Assembly: GCF_000253115.1 (NCBI RefSeq)
Contig: NC_014145.1
Location: 3,283,501-3,347,500, forward strand
Source: Thiomonas arsenitoxydans
GTDB taxonomy: Bacteria; Pseudomonadota; Gammaproteobacteria; Burkholderiales; Burkholderiaceae_C
DNA: 64,000 nt
Reading direction: 5' to 3'
Both the position numbers and the translations under genes were made by a program. How positions within the stretch are numbered: position 1 is the first letter of the stretch; the number at the start of each line of letters is the position of its first letter. The notes beneath the pieces are model-generated. The model had not been told where the DNA came from and made no database searches. It was given only the letters and a program-made list of their open reading frames with translations. Below, piece by piece: positions 45,678 to 55,180 of this stretch.

Positions 45678-45710
45678 GAGGATTTGTGAGCTGCGTTTGT
45701 GGGTCGCGCT

Positions 45711-45779
45711 TCAGCCTCTCCCTCCGCCGGTGCGGTGCGAGAAATACCAAAAACCAAAAAACAAGCAGTTTGCGGTCAT
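45711..45779 (-). CDS. aromatic-rich leader peptide controlling DAHP synthase
   Basis: This 22-codon frame starts at ATG 45779 and ends at TGA 45711-45713. Residues 7-13 read F-F-G-F-W-Y-F, so six of seven codons are aromatic: four Phe, one Trp, one Tyr. It is followed by about 30 bases and then a strong terminator before the gene for the first enzyme of aromatic amino acid synthesis. This is the layout of a classical attenuator like pheL or trpL. Codons 17-19 contain CCGGCGG, complementary to the terminator's 5' arm, so a ribosome stalled early would allow antitermination. No good ribosome binding site is seen before the ATG. Confidence 0.78.
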   Translation of the reverse strand: MTANCLFFGFWYFSHRTGGGRG

Positions 45780-45961
45780 GGTGAGGTGATAGCGTTCTGT
45801 GTCTAAAGGCTTTGATTGAAGCAGAACGGGCACTTGCTGGCAAGCGTGGGCGTTTTCTGACCTCAAAATGGTTGCGCACTTTGTCGCAGCGCAACAGCGC
45901 CTGCGGCAGCGAGCAAACCCCGCAGCGCAGCACTTATCTCCTCTCTATGATGTTCAACTTT

Positions 45962-45983
45962 CGCCCGGACGCCACTCCGGGCG
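45962..45983. other. perfect hairpin upstream of the macA-like gene
   Basis: CGCCCGGA (45962-45969) pairs with TCCGGGCG (45976-45983) over six bases, 24 bases before the ATG at 46008. TATGAT at 45946-45951 could be a -10, which would put the hairpin at the mRNA 5' end. Confidence 0.5.
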
Positions 45984-46007
45984 TCGAAAATCTCCGCCGT
46001 TCAACTC

Positions 46008-47246
46008 ATGCCCGCCCCGTCCAAAACCTCCCGATTTCCCTGGCAGCGCCTGCTTTGGGTGCTGCTCGCACTGGCCATTGCGGCCGCCGTGCTGTGGTGG
46101 CGCAGCCGTCCGCCCGTCGTGCCCGGCTACAAAATCGAAACCCGCAATCTGGTGCAAAACGTGGTGGCCACCGGCTATGTGATCACCCCGTCCAGGGTGC
46201 AGGTGGCGAGCGAAATCACCGGCACCGTGGTGAAACGGCTGGTCGATCGCGGCGCGCATGTCAAGGCCGGACAAGTGTTGCTGGAACTGCGAGCCGACCA
46301 GACCTCGGCCCAGCTCGACCAGGCGCGGGCGGCGCTGCGCCAGCTGGTTGAACAATCACGTCCGCAGGCCGCCGCCGCGCTGGCGCAGGCCAAAGTGCAG
46401 GTCGAGCAGGCTGAGCGCGACCTGAAACGCGCTCAGGGGGTGTTCGACGCGGGAGGCGGCTCGGCGCAGCAACTCGAACAGGCGCAGACCGCCCTGCGAA
46501 ACGCCCGTCAGCAGCGCGACAGCGCCCAGGCGGCTTACAACGCCGTGGCGCCCGGCGGCGCACAACAGCGCGTGCTCGAAGCCGCGCTCAATGCCGCCAG
46601 CGCGGTGAATGCGCGCAATGTGGTGCGCGCCGGGGTGTCGGGCGTGGTGCTGGCGCGCAATGTGGAAGTGGGCGATACGGTCACGCCCGGGCAGACGCTT
46701 TTCACTCTGGCGATGGACGGGGCGACGGAAATCCTGCTGCCGGTCAACGAACAAAGCATTGGCAATCTGCAGATCGGGCAGCAGGCGCAGTGTGTGGCGG
46801 ATGCTTACCCCGACCGCAGCTTCGCCGCGCAGGTGAGTTTTCTCGCGCCGCAGGTCGACCGCACCACGGGCACTCTGGAAGTGCGCCTGCGCGTGCCCTC
46901 CCCGCCTGCCTGGCTCAAGCAGGACATGACGGTGTCGGCGGACATCGTCACCGCGCAGCGGCGCAATACCCTGGTCGTGCCCAACGACGCACTGCGCAGC
47001 GTGAACGGCGATCAGGCCACGGTGCTGGTGCTGCGGGGCGGCCGGGCGCAGGCGCAGCAGGTCAAGCTGGGGCTGCAAGGGCTGACGCTGACGCAGGTGG
47101 TCTCCGGCCTGTCCTCTGGCGAGTCGGTCCTGGCGGGCAATAGTGTGGCGCCGGGAGAGCGCGTGCGGTTGAAAACGCTGCCGCTGCCCAGCGCCGCTGC
47201 CAGTGCGGCGGCTTCGGGCAACGATCTGCCCATGCCGGGCCGCTGA
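46008..47246 (+). CDS. periplasmic adaptor subunit of a MacAB-like exporter (HlyD/RND-MFP family)
   Basis: The 412-residue protein has an N-terminal membrane anchor (LLWVLLALAIAAAVLWW), a lipoyl-like half GYVITPSRVQVASEITGTVVKRLVDRGAHVKAGQVLLEL, a helical hairpin (residues about 100-190, Ala/Gln-rich), the second lipoyl half VRAGVSGVVLARNVEVGDTVTPGQTLF, and beta-barrel parts. It links an inner membrane ABC permease to an outer membrane channel. The permease and ATPase genes follow 20 and then 8 bases apart. No TolC-like gene is in the window. Confidence 0.9.
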   Translation: MPAPSKTSRFPWQRLLWVLLALAIAAAVLWWRSRPPVVPGYKIETRNLVQNVVATGYVITPSRVQVASEITGTVVKRLVDRGAHVKAGQVLLELRADQTSAQLDQARAALRQLVEQSRPQAAAALAQAKVQVEQAERDLKRAQGVFDAGGGSAQQLEQAQTALRNARQQRDSAQAAYNAVAPGGAQQRVLEAALNAASAVNARNVVRAGVSGVVLARNVEVGDTVTPGQTLFTLAMDGATEILLPVNEQSIGNLQIGQQAQCVADAYPDRSFAAQVSFLAPQVDRTTGTLEVRLRVPSPPAWLKQDMTVSADIVTAQRRNTLVVPNDALRSVNGDQATVLVLRGGRAQAQQVKLGLQGLTLTQVVSGLSSGESVLAGNSVAPGERVRLKTLPLPSAAASAAASGNDLPMPGR

Positions 47247-47266
47247 GACCGCGAGCCGCTTCGCCC

Positions 47267-48469
47267 ATGCGCCTGTCCTGGAATATCGCCCTGCAGTTTT
47301 TGCGCGATGGCCGCGCGCAGTCGCTGCTCATTCTCATCGGCATTGCCGTGGGCTCGGCGGTGATCGTGTTCATCACCGCCCTGGTCACCGGGCTGCAAGG
47401 CAATATCGTCAACCGCACCCTGGGCAGTCAGCCGCAGATCGTGGTGAAGGCGCCCGATCTGGTGCCGCTGACCCCGCCGCCCGCGCCCGACACCACCTAT
47501 TTGTCGCGCATCGACCCGCGACCGCAGCGCCTTCGCGGCATCGACAATGCCGCCGCGGTGCTGCATGCCATACGCACCATGCCCGACGTGAAGGCGGCCA
47601 CCCCCGTGGTATCGGGCCCGGCATTTGCCCAGCGCGGCAATGCGGTGCGCGCAGTGGCCATCCTCGGCATCGAGCCATCGAGCTATGTGCACATCATTCC
47701 CATCAATACCGACATCGTTGCCGGACAGTTTGCCGTGGGCGCGGAAAAAATCCTCATCGGCTCGCGTCTGGCCTCCGATCTCGGCCTGAGCATCGGCGAC
47801 ACGCTGCGCCTGACCGGCCCCTCGGGCCAGGCGCAGGCGTTCCGCGTGGCAGGCATTTTCACCATTGGCGTGCGGGACGTGGACGAGCGCCAGGTTTATC
47901 TCGGCTTGCAGCAGGCGCAAACGCTGTTGGGCCTGCCCGGCTCGACCACTGAAATCGACCTAAGCGTGCACGATCTGTTCAGCGCGCAGGCGATTGCCGC
48001 ACGCATCGCCCGTACCTTCGACGTCAAGGCCGAGAGCTGGATGACGACCAACAGCCAGTTGCTCAACGCGCTGCGCTCACAGTCGCTGTCCACCAACATC
48101 ATCCGCCTGTCCATCGCCCTGTCGGTGGCGCTGGGCATCGCCAGCGTGCTGGCGGTCAGCGTGGTGCAGCGCACACGCGAAATCGGCATCCTGCGCGCCA
48201 TGGGCGCCACCCGGCTGCGCATGATGTCGGTGTTTCTCATCCAGGGCGGCGTGCTCGGGCTGATCGGCTCCACCATCGGCGCGCTGCTCGGGGTCAGCCT
48301 AGTCTATGTGTTCAACACTTCGGGGCCGCGGCTGTTTCCGGTCACCATCAGCCCCTGGCTGGTGCCGCAGGCCATGCTGATCGCCACGCTGGCGGGCATC
48401 GTCGCCGCATTCGCACCGGCGCGGAGGGCGTCGCACCTCGATCCGGTCGAGGCCATTCGCACCGTCTGA
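47267..48469 (+). CDS. ABC transporter permease, FtsX/MacB type
   Basis: The 400-residue protein has an N-terminal helix ([26 protein letters not shown]), a large periplasmic domain (residues about 50-270) and three C-terminal helices around [63 protein letters not shown], the FtsX core. Unlike MacB the ATPase is on a separate chain, encoded by the next gene. The cargo is unknown: lipoprotein, peptide or antibiotic. Confidence 0.9.
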   Translation: MRLSWNIALQFLRDGRAQSLLILIGIAVGSAVIVFITALVTGLQGNIVNRTLGSQPQIVVKAPDLVPLTPPPAPDTTYLSRIDPRPQRLRGIDNAAAVLHAIRTMPDVKAATPVVSGPAFAQRGNAVRAVAILGIEPSSYVHIIPINTDIVAGQFAVGAEKILIGSRLASDLGLSIGDTLRLTGPSGQAQAFRVAGIFTIGVRDVDERQVYLGLQQAQTLLGLPGSTTEIDLSVHDLFSAQAIAARIARTFDVKAESWMTTNSQLLNALRSQSLSTNIIRLSIALSVALGIASVLAVSVVQRTREIGILRAMGATRLRMMSVFLIQGGVLGLIGSTIGALLGVSLVYVFNTSGPRLFPVTISPWLVPQAMLIATLAGIVAAFAPARRASHLDPVEAIRTV

Positions 48470-48477
48470 CCCCTGCG

Positions 48478-49206
48478 ATGAACAGCGCCGTCACCCCATC
48501 CCCGCCCCCTGTGCTGCGCCTTGACGGCCTGCGCAAGGCCTATGGCGTGGGCACGCCGCTCGAAGTCGAAGTGCTGCACGGCATCGACCTCACGCTGCAG
48601 GGCGGAGAATTTGCCGCGCTCATCGGCCCGTCGGGTTCGGGCAAGAGCACCCTGCTCAACCTCATCGGCCTGCTCGACACGCCCACCCGCGGCGAAATTC
48701 ATGTGCAGGGCCGTCCCACCGTGGATTTGAACGATACCGAACGTACCGCCCTGCGCGGCCGCTCGCTGGGCTTCGTGTTCCAGTTCCACCACCTCATCAA
48801 CGCCTTCAGCGTGATCGACAACGTGATGATGCCCGCGCTGCTCGGCGGTGCAAAGCCCGATGCCGCCACGCGCGAGCGCGCCCTCGAACTGCTCGACGCC
48901 GTCGGACTGGCGATGCACGCCCACAAACGCCCGACCGAACTCTCCGGCGGCCAGCAACAGCGGGTAGCCATCGCCCGGGCGCTGATGATCCGCCCGCCCA
49001 TCCTGCTGGCCGACGAGCCCACCGGCAACCTCGACTCACGCGCCGCCGACGAGGTGTTCGCGCTGTTCCGCCGCTTCAACCAGTCTTTCGGCTGCGCGGT
49101 GCTGCTGGTGACGCACGACCCGCGCATCGCCGCACGCTGCGACCGAGTGCTGGAAATGCTCGATGGCCGATTGGTGGCGGATCGCGCCCAAACGGCTCAG
49201 GCATAA
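48478..49206 (+). CDS. ABC transporter ATP-binding protein (LolD/MacB-type)
   Basis: The 242-residue ATPase has Walker [20 protein letters not shown]-loop [12 protein letters not shown], signature [16 protein letters not shown], Walker [13 protein letters not shown] and H-loop LLVTHD. It powers the FtsX-type permease encoded just before it. The stop lies three bases before a palindrome that belongs to the next gene's promoter, so the operon probably ends here. Confidence 0.95.
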   Translation: MNSAVTPSPPPVLRLDGLRKAYGVGTPLEVEVLHGIDLTLQGGEFAALIGPSGSGKSTLLNLIGLLDTPTRGEIHVQGRPTVDLNDTERTALRGRSLGFVFQFHHLINAFSVIDNVMMPALLGGAKPDAATRERALELLDAVGLAMHAHKRPTELSGGQQQRVAIARALMIRPPILLADEPTGNLDSRAADEVFALFRRFNQSFGCAVLLVTHDPRIAARCDRVLEMLDGRLVADRAQTAQA

Positions 49207-49209
49207 TCG

Positions 49210-49232
49210 CAAATAAGAGTTGTTCTTATTTG
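49210..49232 (+). promoter_or_regulatory. Fur-box-like palindrome before the OprB-type porin gene
   Basis: CAAATAAGA (49210-49218) and TCTTATTTG (49224-49232) form a perfect nine-base inverted repeat with spacer GTTGT. It resembles AAATGAGAAT-type Fur sites. It sits 12 bases before ATG 49245 and next to TAAATT (49233-49238), a possible -10. Confidence 0.55.
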
Positions 49233-49244
49233 TAAATTTTGCCG

Positions 49245-50384
49245 ATGAACTGTTTGCGCTTTTTTCCAGTTGCCGGGGTCGTCGCCGCCGCTGCACTCGC
49301 TCCCGTTTGGGCGCAGACCACCGACAGTGGTCTGCAGCTTGCGCCCTATACCGCCCCTATCACGCCCCCGAGCCAAACCTGGAACCAGGGTTTGAGCACG
49401 TCTTTGCACCTCGACGCGGAAACGCTGGGGGTCATCGGCGGCAAGGGCGCGCGCCAGGCTGTCTCGGTGGCCGCCTTTCAAGCTGCACTCACTCTCGACA
49501 CAGCGCAGGCCGCCTGGTGGCAGGGCGGCCAGTTCGACCTTATGCTCATGGGCCTGCGCAGCCATGGCAATCTGCAAACGGTGACCAACACGGTGCAGTT
49601 GCCGAGCAACCTCTGGGCGCCCAATTTTCTTCGTGTCTATCAGCTCAGCTACCGCCAGCAGTTCGGCCCGGGCTTTGTGCAGGGCGGCATCATGGACGTG
49701 AACAACACGTTCGACACCACGGGCGTGGCCGGTCATTTGCACAATGCCTCATTCGGCATTGCCCCGACGCTGACCTCCAATGCCAATATCGCCACCTACC
49801 CCAATCCCGGCCTGGGGCTGATGGGCGGGCTCGATGTGGGCAACGGCTGGTCGGCGCAGGCGGGCGTGTGGCAGGGCGACCCTCCGGGCATGACGGGCGC
49901 ACTCCATCGCGGCGCGCTGTGGATCGCCGAGGCTGATCGCTCCTGGGGCGAGGCCGAACACGCGCAGGGCACGCTGAAACTGGGCGCCTGGCATCTGCAG
50001 CAAAGCACTTCAGCCTACGGCCCCGATAGCAGCGGCTTGTATGCGGTGAATGAATGGCGCTGGAAAGACGCCGACCGACGCGATTGGGCCGCTTTCCTGC
50101 AAGGCGGCTGGAGCCCGGCTGCGTCCAACCCAGTACAAGGCTATCTCGGTGCGGGCGTGCGGATTCAGGGGCTGAACGCCGCCCGCCCTGCCGACGTACT
50201 CACCTTGGGCATCGCACAGGCGCGTTTGCAGGCGCGGCCCAGCGAAACCGTGGTCGAGGCGGTGTACTCGCTGCAACTCGCCCGCCATCTCTACCTGCAG
50301 CCCGACATCCAGCACATTCAGAACCCCGGTGGCGAATCCGGTCATCAGTGGGTTGCGGGGCTGCGGGTGCACATCGAACATTAG
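49245..50384 (+). CDS. OprB-family carbohydrate-type porin
   Basis: The 379-residue outer membrane protein has a signal peptide ([21 protein letters not shown]), then [33 protein letters not shown] [32 protein letters not shown], and [15 protein letters not shown] near the end, all seen in OprB-type porins. The preferred ATG is 49245. The Fur-like palindrome upstream suggests iron control, which would be unusual for a sugar porin, so the real substrate may be another small molecule. Confidence 0.83.
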   Translation: MNCLRFFPVAGVVAAAALAPVWAQTTDSGLQLAPYTAPITPPSQTWNQGLSTSLHLDAETLGVIGGKGARQAVSVAAFQAALTLDTAQAAWWQGGQFDLMLMGLRSHGNLQTVTNTVQLPSNLWAPNFLRVYQLSYRQQFGPGFVQGGIMDVNNTFDTTGVAGHLHNASFGIAPTLTSNANIATYPNPGLGLMGGLDVGNGWSAQAGVWQGDPPGMTGALHRGALWIAEADRSWGEAEHAQGTLKLGAWHLQQSTSAYGPDSSGLYAVNEWRWKDADRRDWAAFLQGGWSPAASNPVQGYLGAGVRIQGLNAARPADVLTLGIAQARLQARPSETVVEAVYSLQLARHLYLQPDIQHIQNPGGESGHQWVAGLRVHIEH

Positions 50385-50393
50385 GCGGCCCCC

Positions 50394-50399
50394 TACAAT
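50394..50399 (+). promoter_or_regulatory. putative -10 box of ychF
   Basis: TACAAT lies 44 bases before the ATG, giving a leader of about 38 bases with a GCGCG/CGCGC hairpin. No Shine-Dalgarno sequence precedes the start codon. Confidence 0.4.
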
Positions 50400-50443
50400 C
50401 CTTGGCTTCGCGCGCGACCTGCGCGCTCATCCATCCCCACACC

Positions 50444-51535
50444 ATGAGCCTGAAATGCGGCATCGTGGGCTTGCCCAACGTGGGCAAGTCCACCCTCTTC
50501 AATGCGCTGACCCAAAGCGCCATACCGGCGGAAAACTATCCCTTCTGCACCATCGAGCCCAACACCGGCATCGTCGAATTGCCCGATCCGCGGCTCGATC
50601 AACTCGCCGCTATCGTCAAGCCGCAGCGCGTCCTGCCTGCGGTGGTCGAGTTCGTCGATATCGCCGGACTCGTGGCTGGCGCGAGCCAGGGCGAGGGGCT
50701 GGGCAACCAGTTTTTGGCGCACATCCGCGAGACCGACGCCATCATCAATGTGGTGCGCTGCTTTGAAGACCCGAATGTGATTCACGTCGCTGGCCGGGTG
50801 GACCCGATCTCGGACATCGCCGTGATCCAGACCGAACTCTGCCTGGCCGATCTGGGCACGGCCGAGAAAAGTCTGCACCGCATGAACAAACAGGGGCGCT
50901 CCGGCGACAAAGATGCCAAGCGCGTTGCCGATCTGCTCGAGCGCATCATCCCCGCGCTCAACGAAGCCCGCCCGGTGCGCGCCCTGGGGCTCAGCGCCGA
51001 AGAGCTGGCCCTGATCGCTCCGCTATGCCTCATCACCGCCAAGCCGGCCATGTTCGTCGGCAACGTGATGGAGGATGGCTTCGACAACAACCCCCACCTA
51101 GACCGGCTGCGCGAGTATGCGGCCCAGGAAAACGCCCCAGTCGTGGCCATCTGCGCCAAGCTGGAGAGCGAACTCGCCGGGCTTGACGCCGAAGAAAAAC
51201 AAGCGTTTCTCGCCGACCTCGGACAGGAAGAACCTGGACTGAACCGCCTCATTCGCTCTGCCTACAAACTTCTTGGGTTGCAGACTTATTTCACCGCCGG
51301 TGTGAAGGAAGTGCGGGCTTGGACCGTGCATGTCGGCGCGACCGCGCCGCAGGCCGCTGCAGTGATTCACACCGATTTCGAGCGGGGCTTCATCCGCGCC
51401 CAGACCATCGCGTTTGACGACTTCATCCGGTACGGCGGCGAGCAGGGCGCCAAAGACGCGGGCAAGATGCGAGCCGAAGGCAAGGACTACATCGTCAAGG
51501 ACGGCGACGTGCTGCATTTTCTGTTCAACGTCTGA
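50444..51535 (+). CDS. ychF: ribosome-binding ATPase YchF (Obg-like)
   Basis: The 363-residue protein has the P-loop [58 protein letters not shown], and an NVME-containing VGNVMEDG in place of the NKxD motif, which gives ATP preference. The C-terminal TGS domain reads [16 protein letters not shown] to [11 protein letters not shown]. It binds ribosomes and affects stress responses. It is a single gene with its own -10-like box. Confidence 0.97.
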   Translation: MSLKCGIVGLPNVGKSTLFNALTQSAIPAENYPFCTIEPNTGIVELPDPRLDQLAAIVKPQRVLPAVVEFVDIAGLVAGASQGEGLGNQFLAHIRETDAIINVVRCFEDPNVIHVAGRVDPISDIAVIQTELCLADLGTAEKSLHRMNKQGRSGDKDAKRVADLLERIIPALNEARPVRALGLSAEELALIAPLCLITAKPAMFVGNVMEDGFDNNPHLDRLREYAAQENAPVVAICAKLESELAGLDAEEKQAFLADLGQEEPGLNRLIRSAYKLLGLQTYFTAGVKEVRAWTVHVGATAPQAAAVIHTDFERGFIRAQTIAFDDFIRYGGEQGAKDAGKMRAEGKDYIVKDGDVLHFLFNV

Positions 51536-51651
51536 GCCTTCCTTTGCTGCCGCGCCGCGCGCGCTGCAAATCCTCACGGCTGCAGCTACAGTGTGTAGCC
51601 CGGCATGCCGATGTCTGTGATCGGCAAGCCCAAAATAAACCATCCGTTCAC

Positions 51652-52575
51652 ATGAATTCCGGCGTTGTTTACGCCCTGGCGGCGTACGTCATCTGGGGCC
51701 TGTTTCCGCTTTACTTCAAGGCGCTCGAACAGGTTCCCTCCCTGCAGATCCTCGCGCATCGCATGGCGTGGTCGCTGCTTTTTGTCGCGTTGCTGCTGGC
51801 GGTTCTCAAGCGCTGGTCGTGGATGCGGCTGCTGCGTGAACAGCCCGCCCTGCTCGCCCGTTTTGCGCTCAGTGCCGTACTCCTTTCGAGCAATTGGGGC
51901 ATCTATATCTGGGCGGTGAACAGCAACCACGTGGTGGACGCAAGTCTGGGCTACTACATCAATCCCTTGGTCAACGTGGCGCTCGGATCGGTTCTTCTGC
52001 ATGAGCGTCTGCGCGGTCTACAGTGGGTTGCTCTGGCCATTGCTGCGGCGGGCGTGACGGTCATGGCGATCGAGGTCGGCCATGTGCCTTGGATCAGTCT
52101 CAGCCTGGCGCTCACCTTCGGCAGTTACGCGCTGCTCAGAAAGACCGCGCCGCTGGGAGCGCTCGAAGGCCTCGCCGTGGAGACCGCGGTGCTATTCCCG
52201 CTGGCCGTGGCCTATCTGTTCTGGCTGAGTACCCAGGGCATGAACGCGTTCGCCTCCGCCGACCTCTCCACGCGCTGGCTGCTGGTGGCCGCAGGCCCGA
52301 TCACCACCATCCCCCTGCTGCTGTTCGCTGCGGGCGCTCGCCGCATGTCGATGACCTTGCTGGGGGTTTTGCAGTACATCACCCCCACTCTGCAGCTGGC
52401 ACTAGGCGTCTGGCTTTATCACGAACCCTTTGCCGCCGCCAAAATGGTCGGATTCGGCCTAGTCTGGGTGGGCCTTGCCGTGTTTCTGCTGGACGGCTTA
52501 CGCGCAGCCTGGGGCCGCCCGGCCACGACGCTGCCGTCATTGGATGACGGCGTCGCGGCGCCCCCCAAGCTCTGA
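51652..52575 (+). CDS. rarD: RarD-family EamA transporter
   Basis: The 307-residue protein has ten hydrophobic segments in the EamA pattern. MNSGVVYALAAYVIWGLFPLYFKALEQVPSLQILAHRMAWSL is the typical RarD start, with NWGIYIWAVNSNHVVDASLGYYINPLVNVALG following. The E. coli name refers to chloramphenicol resistance, but the physiological substrate is unknown. ATG 51652 begins the conserved protein. It is convergent with gdhA. Confidence 0.92.
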   Translation: MNSGVVYALAAYVIWGLFPLYFKALEQVPSLQILAHRMAWSLLFVALLLAVLKRWSWMRLLREQPALLARFALSAVLLSSNWGIYIWAVNSNHVVDASLGYYINPLVNVALGSVLLHERLRGLQWVALAIAAAGVTVMAIEVGHVPWISLSLALTFGSYALLRKTAPLGALEGLAVETAVLFPLAVAYLFWLSTQGMNAFASADLSTRWLLVAAGPITTIPLLLFAAGARRMSMTLLGVLQYITPTLQLALGVWLYHEPFAAAKMVGFGLVWVGLAVFLLDGLRAAWGRPATTLPSLDDGVAAPPKL

Positions 52576-52594
52576 GCGCCCAGGGCCGGGCGCT
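52575..52594. terminator. hairpin between convergent rarD and gdhA
   Basis: AGCGCCC (52575-52581) pairs with GGGCGCT (52588-52594). No T-run follows on either strand, so it may act only weakly or with Rho. Confidence 0.4.
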
Positions 52595-52605
52595 GACAGC
52601 CGACT

Positions 52606-53919
52606 TCAGGGATAAAGGCCGCGTTCTTCGCGCGCTTGCAGCACTCGCTCGCAAGCCACCACGAATGCGGCCGTTCTCAGGCTGATTTTCAGTTGGTCTG
52701 CGGTATCCCAGATCCGGGCCAAGGCATTGCCCAGAATTTTGTCGAGGCGGGCGTTGATGTCGTCTTCGTCCCAGAAGAAGCTCGAAAAATCTTGCACCCA
52801 TTCGAAGTACGAAACCGTCACGCCACCCGCATTGCAAATCACATCGGGGACGACAAGAATGCCCCGGCTTGCACAGACATCGTCTGCAGCGGGCAAGGTC
52901 GGGCCGTTCGCGCCTTCGAGTATGAGCTTGGCAGTGGTTTTGCGGGCGCGCTCGGCCGTCACCTGCCCTTCGAGGGCTGCGGGAATCAACACATCACAGC
53001 GCACACCCCAGAACGCTTCATCGTCGGCTTTTTGTGCGCCCGAGAATCCGGCGACGCCGCCATGACTGCTGACATGACGCAGCAACGCGGCAACATCCAA
53101 TCCTTGTTCATGAATGATCGTGCCGGTGTGATCCTGCACCGCCACGATCTTCGCGCCCGCTTGCGCGAACAACTCCGCCGCTGTACCGCCCACGTTGCCG
53201 AAGCCCTGTACAGCGATCCTCAAACTTTTCACGTCAAGGCCCAGGCGCCTGATGGCCTCACTGCCGGTCACGAACACGCCGCGCCCCGTGGCCTTGACCC
53301 GACCGAGAGAACCTCCGAGCGGAATTGGCTTGCCCGTCACCACCCCGGTGGCGGTGGCGCCCACGTTCATGGAATAGGTGTCCATCATCCAGGCCATGAT
53401 CTGACCGTTGGTGTTGACGTCGGGCGCGGGAATATCCTGCTGCGGCCCGATGATGATGCCGATTTCGCTGGTATAGCGGCGGGTCAGCCGCTCAAGCTCC
53501 TTGCGCGATAGCTCTGAAGGGGTCACCCGAATGCCCCCTTTCGCCCCGCCGTAAGGCAGGCCAACGGCGGCGTTCTTGATGGTCATCCACGCCGACAACG
53601 CCATCACCTCCTCCAGCGTGACATTGGGGTGATAGCGCACGCCGCCTTTGCCCGGTCCGCGCGACAGGTTGTGCTGCACGCGGTAGCCCTCGAAGTGGCG
53701 CACCGAACCATCGTCCATCTCGATCGGCACATCGACGATGAGCGCGCGTTTCGGACGCTTCAAGGTTTCTCCCCAACGGGCCAGGTGACCCAGATGAGGC
53801 AGTACCCGATCGACCTGGGCCAAATAGGTCAGCCAGGGGCTGTCCGGCTCGGGATGGATGTACGACAGCGTGCAAACCGGCGGTGCGGTTACCTGTTCTT
53901 TGGACTTGGGTGTTTTCAT
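52606..53919 (-). CDS. gdhA: glutamate dehydrogenase (Glu/Leu/Phe/Val dehydrogenase family)
   Basis: The 437-residue enzyme interconverts glutamate and 2-oxoglutarate with ammonia. It has the NAD-type hexamer features [57 protein letters not shown] with the catalytic Lys, [10 protein letters not shown], and [23 protein letters not shown] for the cofactor. ATG 53919 with AGGAG upstream is the start; the conserved region begins about 20 residues later. It lies downstream of the ribosomal terminator and is transcribed separately on the same strand. Confidence 0.94.
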   Translation of the reverse strand: MKTPKSKEQVTAPPVCTLSYIHPEPDSPWLTYLAQVDRVLPHLGHLARWGETLKRPKRALIVDVPIEMDDGSVRHFEGYRVQHNLSRGPGKGGVRYHPNVTLEEVMALSAWMTIKNAAVGLPYGGAKGGIRVTPSELSRKELERLTRRYTSEIGIIIGPQQDIPAPDVNTNGQIMAWMMDTYSMNVGATATGVVTGKPIPLGGSLGRVKATGRGVFVTGSEAIRRLGLDVKSLRIAVQGFGNVGGTAAELFAQAGAKIVAVQDHTGTIIHEQGLDVAALLRHVSSHGGVAGFSGAQKADDEAFWGVRCDVLIPAALEGQVTAERARKTTAKLILEGANGPTLPAADDVCASRGILVVPDVICNAGGVTVSYFEWVQDFSSFFWDEDDINARLDKILGNALARIWDTADQLKISLRTAAFVVACERVLQAREERGLYP

Positions 53920-54116
53920 TGCGTCTCCTGTGCTGTGTTGTTGTTCAGCCGAGACCGCCTTGTCCTTGTGAGCCTTGGCGGCATCAGCCGGGGCCGTCAG
54001 GGCCCTCAACACACTGTAGTCCGTCGCGCCCACGCCGTACATCCTGTGCGGGTATGCAGAGGCAAGACGTGCAAGCAATTCTGACTGCGTGAGACGATCG
54101 GAAAAAAGAACAGTGC

Positions 54117-54170
54117 AAAAAGCCCGTCGCCCGCCTGCTCCGCATCTGGCGAAACAAACGGGCGACGGGC
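54117..54170 (-). terminator. terminator of the str/S10 ribosomal operon
   Basis: On the minus strand GCCCGTCGCCCG (54170-54159) pairs with CGGGCGACGGGC (54133-54122) over a 25-base loop and runs into TTTTTGC. It stands 82 bases after rpsQ and before gdhA. Confidence 0.85.
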
Positions 54171-54252
54171 CCTGATCTATTTATACAGCCACCCTCTGCG
54201 CAACAAACGCAAAAGGGGCTGAAAAACGCAAATCAGCAGAAGAGAACTGCGA

Positions 54253-54519
54253 TCAGATCACCTGACCTTTGGTGATCAGACGACTGACCACCCACGCCTT
54301 GGTCTTGGAGATCGGACGCGATTCCGCGATCTCGACCACATCGTTCAGGTGGTACTGGCCCGACTCGTCGTGCGCGCTGTACTTCTTGGAGCGCGCAATC
54401 AGCTTGCCATAGATCGGGTGCTGGATACGGCGCTCGACCAAAACGGTGACCGTCTTCTGCCGCTTGTCGCTGACCACACGGCCGACCAGCGTGCGCTGCA
54501 CTTTCTTTTGTTCAGTCAT
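54253..54519 (-). CDS. rpsQ: 30S ribosomal protein S17
   Basis: The 88-residue protein binds 16S rRNA early in 30S assembly. [47 protein letters not shown] is the standard S17 pattern. It is the last gene of the operon here. Normally rplN and the spc operon follow, but instead a terminator and gdhA are found. It begins three bases after rpmC ends. Confidence 0.97.
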   Translation of the reverse strand: MTEQKKVQRTLVGRVVSDKRQKTVTVLVERRIQHPIYGKLIARSKKYSAHDESGQYHLNDVVEIAESRPISKTKAWVVSRLITKGQVI

Positions 54520-54522
54520 GGC

Positions 54523-54729
54523 TTAACCCTTGGCCTTCTTTTCTTGAATCAGGGTACGGACCCGCGCAATGGCGCGCTTGGTGTTACCCAGTTGGCACGT
54601 ATTCTGAAGCTGCTGCGTGCCCTTCTGCATACGCAGATTGAAGTGGGCCTTGAGCAGACTGTCGAGTTCGGTCTGCAGCGCCGGAATATCCTTGGCGCGC
54701 AGTTCGGTGAGTTGAGCGGAAGTTTTCAA
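54523..54729 (-). CDS. rpmC: 50S ribosomal protein L29
   Basis: The 68-residue protein sits near the peptide exit tunnel. [42 protein letters not shown] is L29-like. The start is TTG 54729: AAGGAGAG lies just before it, and no ATG or GTG is available in the conserved region. It follows rplP by ten bases. A rare start codon in a ribosomal gene may lower its initiation relative to its neighbours. Confidence 0.94.
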   Translation of the reverse strand: MKTSAQLTELRAKDIPALQTELDSLLKAHFNLRMQKGTQQLQNTCQLGNTKRAIARVRTLIQEKKAKG

Positions 54730-54739
54730 ATCGCTCTCC

Positions 54740-55156
54740 TTAGGCGCCGATCTGGCGCGTGACAAAAATGGTGCGGAACGGCAGCTTGGCGGCAGCCAGC
54801 TCGAACGCTTCGCGCGCGATGGCCTCGGGCACACCTTCGATTTCGTACAGCACGCGACCGGGCTGGACTTCCGATACGTAGTACTCCGGGTTGCCCTTGC
54901 CGTTACCCATCCGCACCTCGGCGGGCTTGATGGAAATCGGTTTGTCCGGGAACACACGGATCCAGATCCGGCCGCCACGCTTGACGTGACGGGAAATCGC
55001 GCGACGAGCTGATTCGATCTGGCGAGCGGTGATGCGGCCGCGGGTGGTCGCCTTCAGGCCGAACTCACCAAAGGCCACCGTGGCGCCGCGTGTGGCCAGG
55101 CCCGTGTTGCGGCCTTTTTGCTCTTTGCGGTATTTGCGACGAGCGGGTTGTAGCAT
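54740..55156 (-). CDS. rplP: 50S ribosomal protein L16
   Basis: The 138-residue protein binds near the tRNA A and P sites. [63 protein letters not shown] and [13 protein letters not shown] match L16 in full length. It lies 24 bases after rpsC. Confidence 0.98.
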   Translation of the reverse strand: MLQPARRKYRKEQKGRNTGLATRGATVAFGEFGLKATTRGRITARQIESARRAISRHVKRGGRIWIRVFPDKPISIKPAEVRMGNGKGNPEYYVSEVQPGRVLYEIEGVPEAIAREAFELAAAKLPFRTIFVTRQIGA

Positions 55157-55180
55157 GAAATTTCTCCTTAAGCGCTGTCT

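Noticed and set aside
45523..45933. Longer DAHP synthase starting upstream of 45522
   Set aside because: The frame is open but would run through the terminator hairpin. The GGAGAA site and family length fit ATG 45522.
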